From Streptomyces sp. ISL-11 (lineage in GTDB: Bacteria > Actinomycetota > Actinomycetes > Streptomycetales > Streptomycetaceae), in assembly GCF_018614525.1 (NCBI RefSeq), contig NZ_JAGGOL010000080.1, positions 1-55,199 on the forward strand: a stretch of DNA of 55,199 nt. Direction: 5' to 3'. The number at the start of each line of letters is the position of its first letter. Position 1 is the first letter of the stretch. The notes beneath the pieces were generated by a model that was not told the DNA's origin, did not search any database, and saw only the letters and a program-made list of their open reading frames with translations. This document shows, piece after piece, positions 35,865 to 44,530 of this stretch. Position numbers and translations under genes: made by a program.

Positions 35865-38354
35865 TCATCCCCGCGCGGCCACGTCCCACACCCACACGTC
35901 GCCGATCCGCTCCGGCTCGCGCCCCACCAGCCGGGTCACGGTCTCGCGGAGCGCGGCCGCGTGTTCTTGGGGGTCCAGGACCAGGACGTCGGCCCGCCAG
36001 AAGCGCAGGTCCATCCGGAACTCGCGGCGCCGTCGGTCGTCGACCGCGGGGATCCGGCCGGTGGTGTGGACGCCGTGCAACAGGTCGGAGGTGGGGCGCG
36101 GCTCCGGCCCGTAGACGCCGGTCCGGTCCGGTCCCCAGGGGCCGTTGAAGTAGCCGCCGGGGATGGCGAAGCCGAGGCCGGCGCGGACCTGCCAGCCGAG
36201 GGCGGCGGTGTCGGTGGGGCTGGGCACCGGCACGGGCACCAGCGTGCGGCCGGGCCGTACGTGCTCGCGCCAGGTGCCGTCCGCGACGAACGCAGGCACC
36301 GGCTCCCGTTCGACGGTCCGGTACGGCGTGGGGAGGAGCGGTACGAGCGCCACGGCGAGCGCCGCGCAGCCCAGCAGCCGGTGCGAGCGCTCCCGTTCGC
36401 TGCGCAGTCGGCGCGTGGCCAGCCGGTCGCAGGCGAGGGCGAGGAGGATGCCGAGGGCGGGCGCGCAGACCAGGGCCAGCCGCGATTCGATGACCGACTC
36501 GAAGAGCGGCAGCCCGGCCATCAGCCGCCAGGGGCCGGGGAGCGTCCGGTCGGTGCCGGGCAGCGGGATGTTCTGTCCGAGCGAGAGGACGGCGGCGGCC
36601 AGCGCCGTGAAGCCGAGGGCGCGCACCTGGGGGCGGCACCGCATACGGACGACGAGGACGACGGCGAGGACGGCGAGGGGCCAGCCGAAGAAGGCGTTCT
36701 CCTCGGTGCGGTTGACCGACAGCGACGCGGCGATGTCCGCGTCGCCCGCCAGTGAGCGGGTCGCGAACTCCAGCAGCGCCATCGGGTGGTTGCCGACCTG
36801 GCCGTGCAGCACGCTGCGGTAGCTCTGCGGGCCGAGGAACTGCCAGGCCAGCGGGCCGATGGTCATGGGCACGGCGACGAGGGCGGCGATGGCGAGGCCG
36901 CGCAGCAGCGGCCGGGCGACGGCCCGGGCCGCGTCCGGGTCGGCGACCGCGTGGCCGAAGGCGTAGAGCGCGAGGCCGGTGACGGCCAGCAGCAGCGGCT
37001 CCTCGCCGAGGAAGACCTGGTACGCCAGGAAGAGGCCGAGCAGCACGGCGTCCCGGCGCGGGGCCCGGCCCTCGCACAGCCGCAGCGCGCGGTCGATGAT
37101 CGGCGGGATCATGAAGAGCACGACGAAGTTCGGGTGGGCGTTGCCGTGCGAGATCATCGGCGGCGCGAAGGCGCAGAAGCCGCCGCCGAGCGCGGCCGCC
37201 CAGCGCGAGCGCACGAAGCGCTTGGCGATCAGCCAGTACCAGGAGCAGGCGGTGGCGGCGAGGCCGCCGGTGAGCACGATCGCCCAGGTGACGTGGGCGC
37301 CGAGGGCCAGCGTGACGGGCGCGAGCGGGACGGACAGCCCGAGCATGGAGGTGTTGGCCATGAGGTTCACACCGTCGGGGACGTTCTGGAGCTGGGTGAA
37401 GAACGGATTCCGCAGGTGGGCGACGTTGTCGGCGGCGACCCGGAAGAACCACTCCCACTGCGTCTGGTCGGAGGCCGAGTCGACGAGGTAGCGGCCGCCC
37501 GGCGAGCTCCACAGTCCGGCGTAGAGCAGGAAGGCGAGCAGCACGTAGAGGGCCGGGACCGCGAGGCGGACCCGGTCCGCCGAGCGCGCGCGGATGCGGA
37601 CGAGGTCGGCGAGCGTGGTGGCGTAGGCGAGCGGGCGGACCTTGGAGCCGGGCCGGTGGGACCAGCGGACGGGGACCTCGACGACCTGCCAGCCGGCCTG
37701 GTGGAAGAACCGCAGGATCTCGACGTCGTAGCTCCAGCCGTCCTGGCGGGAGCGGGCGAAGGCGGTACGGACCTTGTCGCCGTCGAAGAGCTTGAAGCCG
37801 CACTGGGTGTCCCGGATGCCTGGCACGGCGGCGGCCCGTATGAGCCGGGCGCCGGCCCTGCCGAGGAGCTCGCGCAGGGCGTGCTGGCGGGCGTCGATGC
37901 GGGAGCCGGGCAGGGCGCGGGAGCCGACGGCGGCGCCGGCGCCCTCGTCCAGGTGGCGCGTGAGGCGGTCGAGCTCCTCGATGGGGGTGGCGAGGTCGGC
38001 GTCGGTGACCAGGACGCGGCGGCCGCGGGAGGCGAGCACGCCGGTGCGGACGGCGTGGCCCTTGCCGCGGTTGGCGGGGGTGCGCAGCAGCCTGACGCGC
38101 GGCTCGTCGCCGGCGGCGGCCTCGGCGACGTCCGCGGTCGCGTCCGTCGAGCCGTCGTCGACGACGATCAGCTCCCAGCTCCGGCCCTCCTCCTCCAGGC
38201 GGGCGAGGTGGGCGCGGACCGCCTCCAGGGTGGGGCCGAGCCGGCTCTCCTCGTCGTAGGCCGGAATGACGACGGTGAGGTCGACCGGTGCGGGAGGGGT
38301 GGATTCCATACGGTGGGGCGAAGGGAATGGAGTCGGTGAGGAAGGCGGCATCAC
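35865..38354 (-). CDS. GT2 glycosyltransferase fused to a multi-TM domain (829 aa)
   Basis: Residues ~20-250 form a family-2 glycosyltransferase: LTVVIPAYDEESRL, the DD motif VVDDGSTD, DxD-like VLVTDADLATP and the GFKLFDG segment, like dolichyl/polyprenyl-phosphate glucosyl- or mannosyltransferases (GtrB/DPM1 type). From residue ~260 to ~680 there are about nine to ten hydrophobic segments, then a soluble C-terminus rich in Arg/Trp. The fused half resembles a GT-C lipid-sugar-dependent transferase, so the pair could make and use a polyprenyl-phosphate sugar. Start uncertain: ATG 38354 or ATG 38309; neither has a strong ribosome site. Confidence 0.8.
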   Translation of the reverse strand: MMPPSSPTPFPSPHRMESTPPAPVDLTVVIPAYDEESRLGPTLEAVRAHLARLEEEGRSWELIVVDDGSTDATADVAEAAAGDEPRVRLLRTPANRGKGHAVRTGVLASRGRRVLVTDADLATPIEELDRLTRHLDEGAGAAVGSRALPGSRIDARQHALRELLGRAGARLIRAAAVPGIRDTQCGFKLFDGDKVRTAFARSRQDGWSYDVEILRFFHQAGWQVVEVPVRWSHRPGSKVRPLAYATTLADLVRIRARSADRVRLAVPALYVLLAFLLYAGLWSSPGGRYLVDSASDQTQWEWFFRVAADNVAHLRNPFFTQLQNVPDGVNLMANTSMLGLSVPLAPVTLALGAHVTWAIVLTGGLAATACSWYWLIAKRFVRSRWAAALGGGFCAFAPPMISHGNAHPNFVVLFMIPPIIDRALRLCEGRAPRRDAVLLGLFLAYQVFLGEEPLLLAVTGLALYAFGHAVADPDAARAVARPLLRGLAIAALVAVPMTIGPLAWQFLGPQSYRSVLHGQVGNHPMALLEFATRSLAGDADIAASLSVNRTEENAFFGWPLAVLAVVLVVRMRCRPQVRALGFTALAAAVLSLGQNIPLPGTDRTLPGPWRLMAGLPLFESVIESRLALVCAPALGILLALACDRLATRRLRSERERSHRLLGCAALAVALVPLLPTPYRTVEREPVPAFVADGTWREHVRPGRTLVPVPVPSPTDTAALGWQVRAGLGFAIPGGYFNGPWGPDRTGVYGPEPRPTSDLLHGVHTTGRIPAVDDRRRREFRMDLRFWRADVLVLDPQEHAAALRETVTRLVGREPERIGDVWVWDVAARG

Positions 38355-38452
38355 GAAGCTGGACGCCCGCGACCCGTTGTTGGTTGCACGTTCGTCATTG
38401 CTTTCATTTGCGATTCCGTCCCATTAACCGATGACCGTATGCGGCGCTGCCC

Positions 38453-39124
38453 CTATTCGGTCAATCTCGCGATCAATGCCATGGAATGTTCGTTGTAGCC
38501 AGCAATGATCTGTTCCACGAGGGCGGCGTCCCGGGCGGCGACCGCCTCGACCAGTTCGCCGTGGCCGTGCCACAGGCGGCCGCTCAGCGACGGCATCCGG
38601 CGCAGGAGCGGCACGGTGAAGATCCATGCCTGGACGCGGACCCGGTCCAGGAAATCCGATATGTAGGGATTGCCGACCAGGCCGGCCAGCTCGCGCCAGA
38701 ACCGCAGGTCGTAGCCGATGAGGATGTCCAGGTCCCCGGCGATCGCGGCCCGCGACGCCTCCTCCGCCCGGCGCCGCACGGAGGCGAGGGCGAGCGGGGG
38801 GACGCAGGCCAGGGCGCGGTCGGCGGAGCGGCGGAAGATGCCCTCGACGATGAGGGCGCGGGCCTCGGCCATGTCGCGGAAGTCGGCGTAACTGAACTCA
38901 CGGACGCGATAGCTCTTGTGCAGCTCGACATCGAGCAGCCCCTGCGAACAGAGGTCGAGCAGGGCCTCGCGGACGGGCGTGGCGGACACCCCGTACTGCT
39001 CGGCGATCTCCTTGACGGTGAACTGGCGCCCCGCCGGGAGCCGCCCCGCGATCACCTCGTCGCGCAGGGCGTCGGCGATCTGCGAACGCAGCGTCGTGCG
39101 TCGGACCGTCTCGCTGCCGGGCAT
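38453..39124 (-). CDS. GntR-family (FadR/FCD) transcriptional regulator (223 aa)
   Basis: N-terminal winged HTH (LRSQIADALRDEVIAGRLPA; QFTVKEIAEQYGVSATPVRE) and a C-terminal all-helical FCD effector domain (SYADFRDMAEARALIVEGIF; DLRFWRELAGLVGNPY), which binds small carboxylates or amines, often with a metal ion through Asp/His. Start at the ATG 39122-39124 with GGGGAG about 10 nt upstream. It lies downstream of the class III aminotransferase gene, same direction, 124 bp apart, so it may regulate that gene. The downstream gene is the unrelated GT fusion. Confidence 0.9.
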   Translation of the reverse strand: MPGSETVRRTTLRSQIADALRDEVIAGRLPAGRQFTVKEIAEQYGVSATPVREALLDLCSQGLLDVELHKSYRVREFSYADFRDMAEARALIVEGIFRRSADRALACVPPLALASVRRRAEEASRAAIAGDLDILIGYDLRFWRELAGLVGNPYISDFLDRVRVQAWIFTVPLLRRMPSLSGRLWHGHGELVEAVAARDAALVEQIIAGYNEHSMALIARLTE

Positions 39125-39248
39125 CGTCGTCCGTCTCCCCTTCCATGACCGGGCCCCGCGTGCGAACGGCCCTCGCAACAAGATAGGCGAGGGCCGTCGC
39201 GGAGCGTACGGGCGTGCGCGCGGGAAGGACGTACGCTACCTGGCCGCG

Positions 39249-40604
39249 TCAGACCGTGTGCGCGTCGGCCGCCGTCAGGGCCTCGTCCAGAAGGGCCAGG
39301 CCCTCCTTCGCCTCGGCCTCGGAGACGGTGCAGGGCGGGACGACGTGGGTCCGGTTCATGTTCACGAAGGGCCACAGGCCGGACGTGCGGCAGGCCGCGG
39401 CGAAGGCGGCCATCGGGGCGCCCGCCTCGCCCGACGCGTTGTACGGGACGAGCGGCTCGCGGGTGGTGCGGTCCTTGACCAGTTCGAGCGCCCAGAAGAC
39501 GCCCAGGCCGCGCACCTCGCCGACGCTCGGGTGGCGCTCGGCGAGCTCGCGCAGGCCGGGGCCGAGGACGTCCGCGCCGATCCGCGCCGCATGCTCCACG
39601 ATGCCCTCCTCGGCCATCGCCCCGATCGTCGCGATCGCGGAGGCGCAGGCCAGCGGGTGCCCGGAGTAGGTGAGGCCGCCGGGGTAGGGCCGCTGCTCGA
39701 AGGTCGCGGCGATCTCCGCGGAGATGGCGACGCCGCCGAGCGGTACGTAGCCGGAGTTGACGCCCTTGGCGAAGGTGAGCAGGTCGGGGGTGACGTCCCA
39801 GTGGTCGGCGGCGAACCAGCGGCCGGTGCGCCCGAAGCCCGCCATGACCTCGTCGAGGACGAAGACGATGCCGTACCGGTCGCAGATCGCGCGCACGCCC
39901 GCGAGGTAGCCGGCCGGCGGCACCATGATCCCGGCGGTGCCGGGCACGGTCTCCAGGAGGATCGCGGCGACGGTGGCCGGACCCTCGAAGACGATGGTGT
40001 CCTCCAGGTGGCGCAGGGCGCGCTCGCACTCCTGCTCCTCGCTCTCCGCGTGGAAGGGCGAGCGGTAGAGGAACGGCGCCCAGAAGTGCACGACGCCCGC
40101 CGAGGCGGTGTCCGAGGGCCAGCGGCGCGGGTCGCCGGTGAGGTTGATCGCGGCGGCGGTCGCCCCGTGGTACGAGCGGTAGGCGCTCAGCACCTTGGGC
40201 CGGCCGGTGTGCAGCCGGGCCATGCGGACCGCGTTCTCGACCGCCTCGGCGCCGCCGTTGGTGAAGAAGATCTTGTCGAGGTCGCCGGGGGTGCGCTCGG
40301 CGATCAGACGGGCGGCCTCGGAGCGTACGTCCACGGCGAAGCCCGGCGCGATCGTGCACAGCCGCGCCGCCTGCTCCTGGACGGCGGCTACCACCTTCGG
40401 GTGCTGATGGCCGATGTTCGTGTTGACGAGCTGGGAGGAGAAGTCGAGGTAGCGGTTGCCGTCGTAGTCCCAGAAGTACGAGCCCTCGGCGCCCGCGACG
40501 GCCAGCGGGTCGATGAGTCCCTGAGCGGACCAGGAGTGGAAGACGTGCGCGCGGTCGGCGGCCTTGACGGCGGCGCCGGTGCGGGGATCGGGCTGCGTGC
40601 TCAA
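39249..40604 (-). CDS. Class III PLP-dependent aminotransferase (451 aa)
   Basis: Omega-aminotransferase family. Cofactor loops FFTNGGAEAVENAVRMARL and YRSYHGATAAAIN, the acidic residue in VFVLDEVMAGFGRTG, and the catalytic Lys in LLTFAKGVNSGYVPLGG are all present, so it should be active. Substrate range cannot be read: taurine-, beta-alanine- or 4-aminobutyrate-type transaminases share these features. It has a TTG start (40604) with GAGG 7 nt upstream. Probably controlled by the neighbouring GntR regulator. Confidence 0.88.
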   Translation of the reverse strand: MSTQPDPRTGAAVKAADRAHVFHSWSAQGLIDPLAVAGAEGSYFWDYDGNRYLDFSSQLVNTNIGHQHPKVVAAVQEQAARLCTIAPGFAVDVRSEAARLIAERTPGDLDKIFFTNGGAEAVENAVRMARLHTGRPKVLSAYRSYHGATAAAINLTGDPRRWPSDTASAGVVHFWAPFLYRSPFHAESEEQECERALRHLEDTIVFEGPATVAAILLETVPGTAGIMVPPAGYLAGVRAICDRYGIVFVLDEVMAGFGRTGRWFAADHWDVTPDLLTFAKGVNSGYVPLGGVAISAEIAATFEQRPYPGGLTYSGHPLACASAIATIGAMAEEGIVEHAARIGADVLGPGLRELAERHPSVGEVRGLGVFWALELVKDRTTREPLVPYNASGEAGAPMAAFAAACRTSGLWPFVNMNRTHVVPPCTVSEAEAKEGLALLDEALTAADAHTV

Positions 40605-40940
40605 CGGCGTACCTCGGATCGGGTGGCGTTCGGGGCGCGTTCCCGGTCAGCGTAGGGAGCACGGCCGGGGCCGGGACACCGGCACTGTGTATGGCGCTCG
40701 CCACGCCCCCGGACACAGTGCCGGGTGCGGCCGGGGGCGAACAGCGGCGCCGGCCCGGGCGCGGCGACCCCGCGAAATTCCCGGCCGCGAAATCCACCGG
40801 CGCAACGGACCGCGTGCTACCGTCATTTCGCGTTGCAGTTTTGGACCCATTTTCGGCGCCTGACGGTCTGTGACCGCGGGCGCCGTTGCATTATTCCGCG
40901 CTGTGTGGAATTTGGGTACTGCCCTATTGAGGAGATTGTC
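40605..40940. promoter_or_regulatory. Divergent region of aminotransferase and cold-shock genes
   Basis: 336 bp. The part nearest the cold-shock gene (40813-40940) is AT-richer than average and would be its promoter and 5' leader; a hairpin is not obvious. No protein gene. The aminotransferase ribosome site is at its left end. Confidence 0.5.
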
Positions 40941-41144
40941 TTGGCTACCGGCACCGTGAAGTGGTTCAACTCGGAAAAGGGATTCGGCTTCATCGAGCAG
41001 GACGGCGGCGGCGCCGACGTCTTCGCCCACTACTCCAACATCGCCACCCAGGGCTTCCGTGAGCTCCAGGAGGGCCAGAAGGTCTCCTTCGACGTCACGC
41101 AGGGCCAGAAGGGCCCGCAGGCGGAGAACATCCTTCCCGCCTGA
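40941..41144 (+). CDS. Cold-shock domain protein (67 aa)
   Basis: CspA-type RNA/DNA chaperone: a single OB-fold, with RNP1 KGFGFIE and RNP2 DVFAHYSNI. Length and sequence (ATGTVKWFNSEKGFGFIEQD) are typical. Unusual TTG start at 40941 with GAGGAG 8 nt upstream; no ATG is available in the correct position. Single gene, followed by the kinase gene after 128 bp. Streptomyces carry many Csp paralogues, so I do not give a gene name. Confidence 0.93.
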   Translation: MATGTVKWFNSEKGFGFIEQDGGGADVFAHYSNIATQGFRELQEGQKVSFDVTQGQKGPQAENILPA

Positions 41145-41272
41145 CCCTTCCTCCGGGGTTCAACAACGAGCCGGGTCCGCGTACTTTCAAGGTGCGGGGG
41201 CCCGGCCGTTTGCCGTCCCGCTATTCTCCGGCCAGGAACATACGGGGGACATCGGGGGAGGAGATCGGCGCC

Positions 41273-43006
41273 ATGGAGAATCTCGACGGCCTGCGGCCGG
41301 AGGATCCACGCACGCTCGGCGCGTACCGGCTGCTCGGCAGGCTGGGTTCGGGCGGCATGGGCCGCGTCTACCTGGCCCGCTCGGACCGGGGCCGCACGGT
41401 GGCGGTCAAGCTCGTCCACACCGAGCTGGCCGGCCAGGAGGAGTTCCGGCGCCGCTTCCGCGCGGAGGTGCGGGCCGCCCGGCAGGTCGGCGGCGAGTGG
41501 ACGGCGCCCGTCCTCGACGCGGACACCGAGGCGGAGATCCCCTGGGTGGCCACCGGCTACATCGCCGGCCCGTCCCTGCGCCAGGTGGTCGACCACGACT
41601 TCGGGCCGCTGCCCGAGCGCTCCGTGCGCATCCTCGGCGCGGGCCTCGCCCGCTCCCTGGAGGCCATCCACGCCGCGGGCGTCGTCCACCGCGACCTCAA
41701 GCCGTCGAACGTCCTGATCACCCTGGACGGCCCGCGCGTCATCGACTTCGGCATCGCCCGCGCGCTGGAGACCGTGACCGACGGCGGCGACCTCACCCGT
41801 ACCGGCGCGGCCGTCGGCTCGCCCGGCTTCATGTCGCCCGAGCAGGTGCGCGGCGCCCGGGTCACCCCCGCGAGCGACGTCTTCTGCCTCGGCTCGGTGC
41901 TGGCCTACGCGGCCACCGGCCGGATGCCGTTCGGCACGGCGGACAGCGGGGTGCACGCCCTGATGTACCGCATCGCCGAGGAGGAGCCGGACCTCTCCGA
42001 CGTCCCCGCGTCGCTGCGGCCGCTGATCGTCGCCTTCCTCGCCAAGGACCCGGCCGAGCGGCCCACGCCCGCCCAGGTCCTGGAGCGCACGGGCGTCGAG
42101 GAGTTGCTCGGTGACCTGCGGTCCGCGGACCCCTGGCTGCCCGGCGGCCTGGTCGCCCGGCTCGGCCGGCACGCCGTGCAACTGCTGGACGTGGAGGAGC
42201 CGGTGGGGACGCCGGGCCCCATGCCGCCGGAGCGGACCGCACCGGCCCCGATGCCGGAGCCGACGCTCATAGTCCGGCAGGACCCGCCGACCATGACCGC
42301 CGGGCACCCGGTCGGAGCGCCCCTGCCGCCCCCCGCGCCCGTCTACGGCTACCCGCACGCGGGCCCGTACGGCGGCAATCCGTACGGCACCGGCACGCAC
42401 ACCATCAACCCCTACGGCCCCGCACCGCGCCGCTCCCGTACGCCCGTGGTGCTGGCCGCGGTGGTGGCGGGCGGGCTGCTCGCCGGGGGCGGGACGGTGT
42501 TCCTGCTCAACAAGCAGCAGAACGACAAGAGCGGCGGCACCCAGGCCGGGAGTGCACCGTCCGCCTCCGCGCCGCAGAACTCCGTGCCCACGCCGCAGTC
42601 GGCGACCCCCTCCCCCGGCGGCGCCACGGCCGGTGCCGGCCCCGGCGCCGTGCCGCAGGGGTTCCTGGGCACCTGGCAGTCCGACTTCTCCACCGACGCC
42701 GGCTCGCACTCCCGCAGCGTCACCCTCCGCCAGGGCCCGCTCGGCACGACCGTGGCCGACATCAGCGGCAGCGGCACCGACAAGGACGGCCTGGCCTACC
42801 GCTGCGCCTGGACCGCCGACCTGACCGGCGGCGGCGAGGCGGGCACCCCGCTGCACCTCGGGCCGTCCCGGGTGACGCTCGCCCAGCCCGCCGCCGACTG
42901 CCAGCCGGGCCCGCGCAGCGAGCTGACCCTGTTGTCCGACGGCGGCATGCGCCGCGAACTCGTCGGCAAGGCGGAGGCGCCGCTGACCTACCGCAAGGTC
43001 GGATGA
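41273..43006 (+). CDS. Membrane serine/threonine protein kinase (577 aa)
   Basis: Hanks-type kinase domain at residues ~15-280 with the glycine loop LGSGGMGRVYLA, VAVKLV (catalytic Lys near 44), the catalytic loop VVHRDLKPSNVLI near residue 140 and the DFG motif VIDFGIARAL. A Pro/Ala juxtamembrane linker leads to one TM segment (about residues 390-412, VVLAAVVAGGLLAGG), then an Ala/Pro/Ser linker and an extracellular domain with two Cys (YRCAW; DCQPG) that may form a disulphide. No PASTA repeats. Start at the ATG 41273 with GGGGGAGGAG upstream. Signal and targets unknown. Confidence 0.9.
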   Translation: MENLDGLRPEDPRTLGAYRLLGRLGSGGMGRVYLARSDRGRTVAVKLVHTELAGQEEFRRRFRAEVRAARQVGGEWTAPVLDADTEAEIPWVATGYIAGPSLRQVVDHDFGPLPERSVRILGAGLARSLEAIHAAGVVHRDLKPSNVLITLDGPRVIDFGIARALETVTDGGDLTRTGAAVGSPGFMSPEQVRGARVTPASDVFCLGSVLAYAATGRMPFGTADSGVHALMYRIAEEEPDLSDVPASLRPLIVAFLAKDPAERPTPAQVLERTGVEELLGDLRSADPWLPGGLVARLGRHAVQLLDVEEPVGTPGPMPPERTAPAPMPEPTLIVRQDPPTMTAGHPVGAPLPPPAPVYGYPHAGPYGGNPYGTGTHTINPYGPAPRRSRTPVVLAAVVAGGLLAGGGTVFLLNKQQNDKSGGTQAGSAPSASAPQNSVPTPQSATPSPGGATAGAGPGAVPQGFLGTWQSDFSTDAGSHSRSVTLRQGPLGTTVADISGSGTDKDGLAYRCAWTADLTGGGEAGTPLHLGPSRVTLAQPAADCQPGPRSELTLLSDGGMRRELVGKAEAPLTYRKVG

Positions 43007-43015
43007 ACGCGGAAC

Positions 43016-43041
43016 GCCCCGACGGCCGAAGCCGTCGGGGC
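43016..43041. terminator. Bidirectional terminator between kinase gene and purA
   Basis: GCCCCGACGGC/GCCGTCGGGGC, eleven base pairs around CGAA, 10 bp after the kinase stop and 28 bp past the purA stop. Confidence 0.85.
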
Positions 43042-43068
43042 GCCGCGTACGCGCCGTGCGCGCGGGAC

Positions 43069-44355
43069 CTACGAGAGGAACGAGTTGATCTCGATCGTCT
43101 CGGTACGGCCCGGGCCGACACCGATCGCGGAGATCGGGGCGCCGGACATCTCCTCCAGCGCCTTCACGTACGCCTGCGCGTTCTTCGGCAGGTCGGCGAA
43201 GGTCTTGGCCTTGGTGATGTCCTCGGACCAGCCCGGCAGCATCTCGTAGATCGGCTTCGCGTGGTGGAAGTCGCTCTGGCTGTAGGGCAGCTCCTCGACG
43301 CGCTTGCCGTCGATCTCGTACGCGACGCAGACCGGGATCTGCTCCCAGCCGGTGAGCACGTCGAGCTTGGTGAGGAAGAAGTCCGTCAGGCCGTTGACGC
43401 GGGTCGCGTAGCGGGCGATCGGCGCGTCGAACCAGCCGCAGCGGCGGTCACGGCCGGTGGTCACACCGCGCTCGCCGCCGATCCGGCGCAGGTCCTCGCC
43501 GTCCTGGTCGAACAGCTCGGTCGGGAACGGCCCGGCGCCCACGCGGGTGGTGTACGCCTTGAGGATGCCGATCACGCGGCTGATCTTCGTGGGACCGACG
43601 CCCGTACCCGTGCAGGCGCCGCCCGCGGTCGGGTTGGACGAGGTGACGAAGGGGTACGTGCCGTGGTCGACGTCGAGCAGCGTGCCCTGGCCGCCCTCGA
43701 AGAGGACGACCTTGCCCTCGTCGATGGCGTTGTTGAGGATCAGCGTCGTGTCGGCCACGTACGGCTTGATCTGCTCGGCGTAGGTGAGCAGCTCCTCGAC
43801 GATCGCGCCGGCCTCGATGGCCCGGCGGTTGTAGAGCTTCGCGAGGATCTGGTTCTTGAAGTCGAGAGCGGCCTCGACCTTCTGGGTCAGGATCGACTCG
43901 TCGTAGAGGTCCTGGACCCGGATGCCGACGCGGTTGATCTTGTCCGCGTAGGTCGGGCCGATACCGCGGCCCGTGGTGCCGATCTTCCGCGAGCCGAGGA
44001 AGCGTTCCGTCACCTTGTCGACCGTCGTGTGGTACGGCGTGATCAGGTGCGCGTTACCGCTGAGCAGCAGCTTGGACGTGTCGACGCCGCGCTCGTTGAG
44101 CCCGCTCAGCTCGGAGAGCAGGACCGCCGGGTCGACGACGACTCCGTTGCCGATCACCGGGGTACACCCCGGCGAGAGGATTCCGGAAGGGAGGAGATGC
44201 AGCGCGTATTTCTGGTCGCCGACGACCACCGTGTGGCCGGCGTTGTTGCCACCTTGGTAGCGCACCACATAATCCACGGATCCACCGAGGAGGTCGGTGG
44301 CCTTTCCCTTGCCCTCGTCACCCCACTGAGCACCGAGCAGCACAAGTGCGGGCAC
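43069..44355 (-). CDS. purA: Adenylosuccinate synthetase (428 aa)
   Basis: Commits IMP to AMP with GTP and aspartate. The P-loop-like GAQWGDEGKGKATDLL at the N-terminus (catalytic Asp and Lys), DYVVRYQGGNNAGHTVV and GVTTGRDRRCGWFDAPIAR are hallmarks. Length is standard. GTG start at 44353-44355. Single gene, divergent from the degenerate diacylglycerol-kinase gene by 175 bp. Confidence 0.97.
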   Translation of the reverse strand: MPALVLLGAQWGDEGKGKATDLLGGSVDYVVRYQGGNNAGHTVVVGDQKYALHLLPSGILSPGCTPVIGNGVVVDPAVLLSELSGLNERGVDTSKLLLSGNAHLITPYHTTVDKVTERFLGSRKIGTTGRGIGPTYADKINRVGIRVQDLYDESILTQKVEAALDFKNQILAKLYNRRAIEAGAIVEELLTYAEQIKPYVADTTLILNNAIDEGKVVLFEGGQGTLLDVDHGTYPFVTSSNPTAGGACTGTGVGPTKISRVIGILKAYTTRVGAGPFPTELFDQDGEDLRRIGGERGVTTGRDRRCGWFDAPIARYATRVNGLTDFFLTKLDVLTGWEQIPVCVAYEIDGKRVEELPYSQSDFHHAKPIYEMLPGWSEDITKAKTFADLPKNAQAYVKALEEMSGAPISAIGVGPGRTETIEINSFLS

Positions 44356-44468
44356 AGGCGTACACCCCTTCCGGGCGGGGCATGTCCAACGTGCGTGGTG
44401 GTGTCACCCCGCTTGCTCAGGGCGTACACCAACGCTAGAGCCGTCGAACCGGTGCCCCGGATAGACGA

Positions 44469-44496
44469 AGCCCCTGGCGCAACAGCGACAGGGGCT
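44469..44496 (+). other. Leader hairpin before the kinase-like gene
   Basis: AGCCCCTG and CAGGGGCT, 8 base pairs around a 12-nt loop, ending 34 nt upstream of the GTG. Too far from the ribosome site to mask it; could be an attenuator-like stem or the operator of a regulator. Confidence 0.4.
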
Positions 44497-44530
44497 CTTG
44501 CACCGAGAGATTACCTGAGGAAGGACCGAG

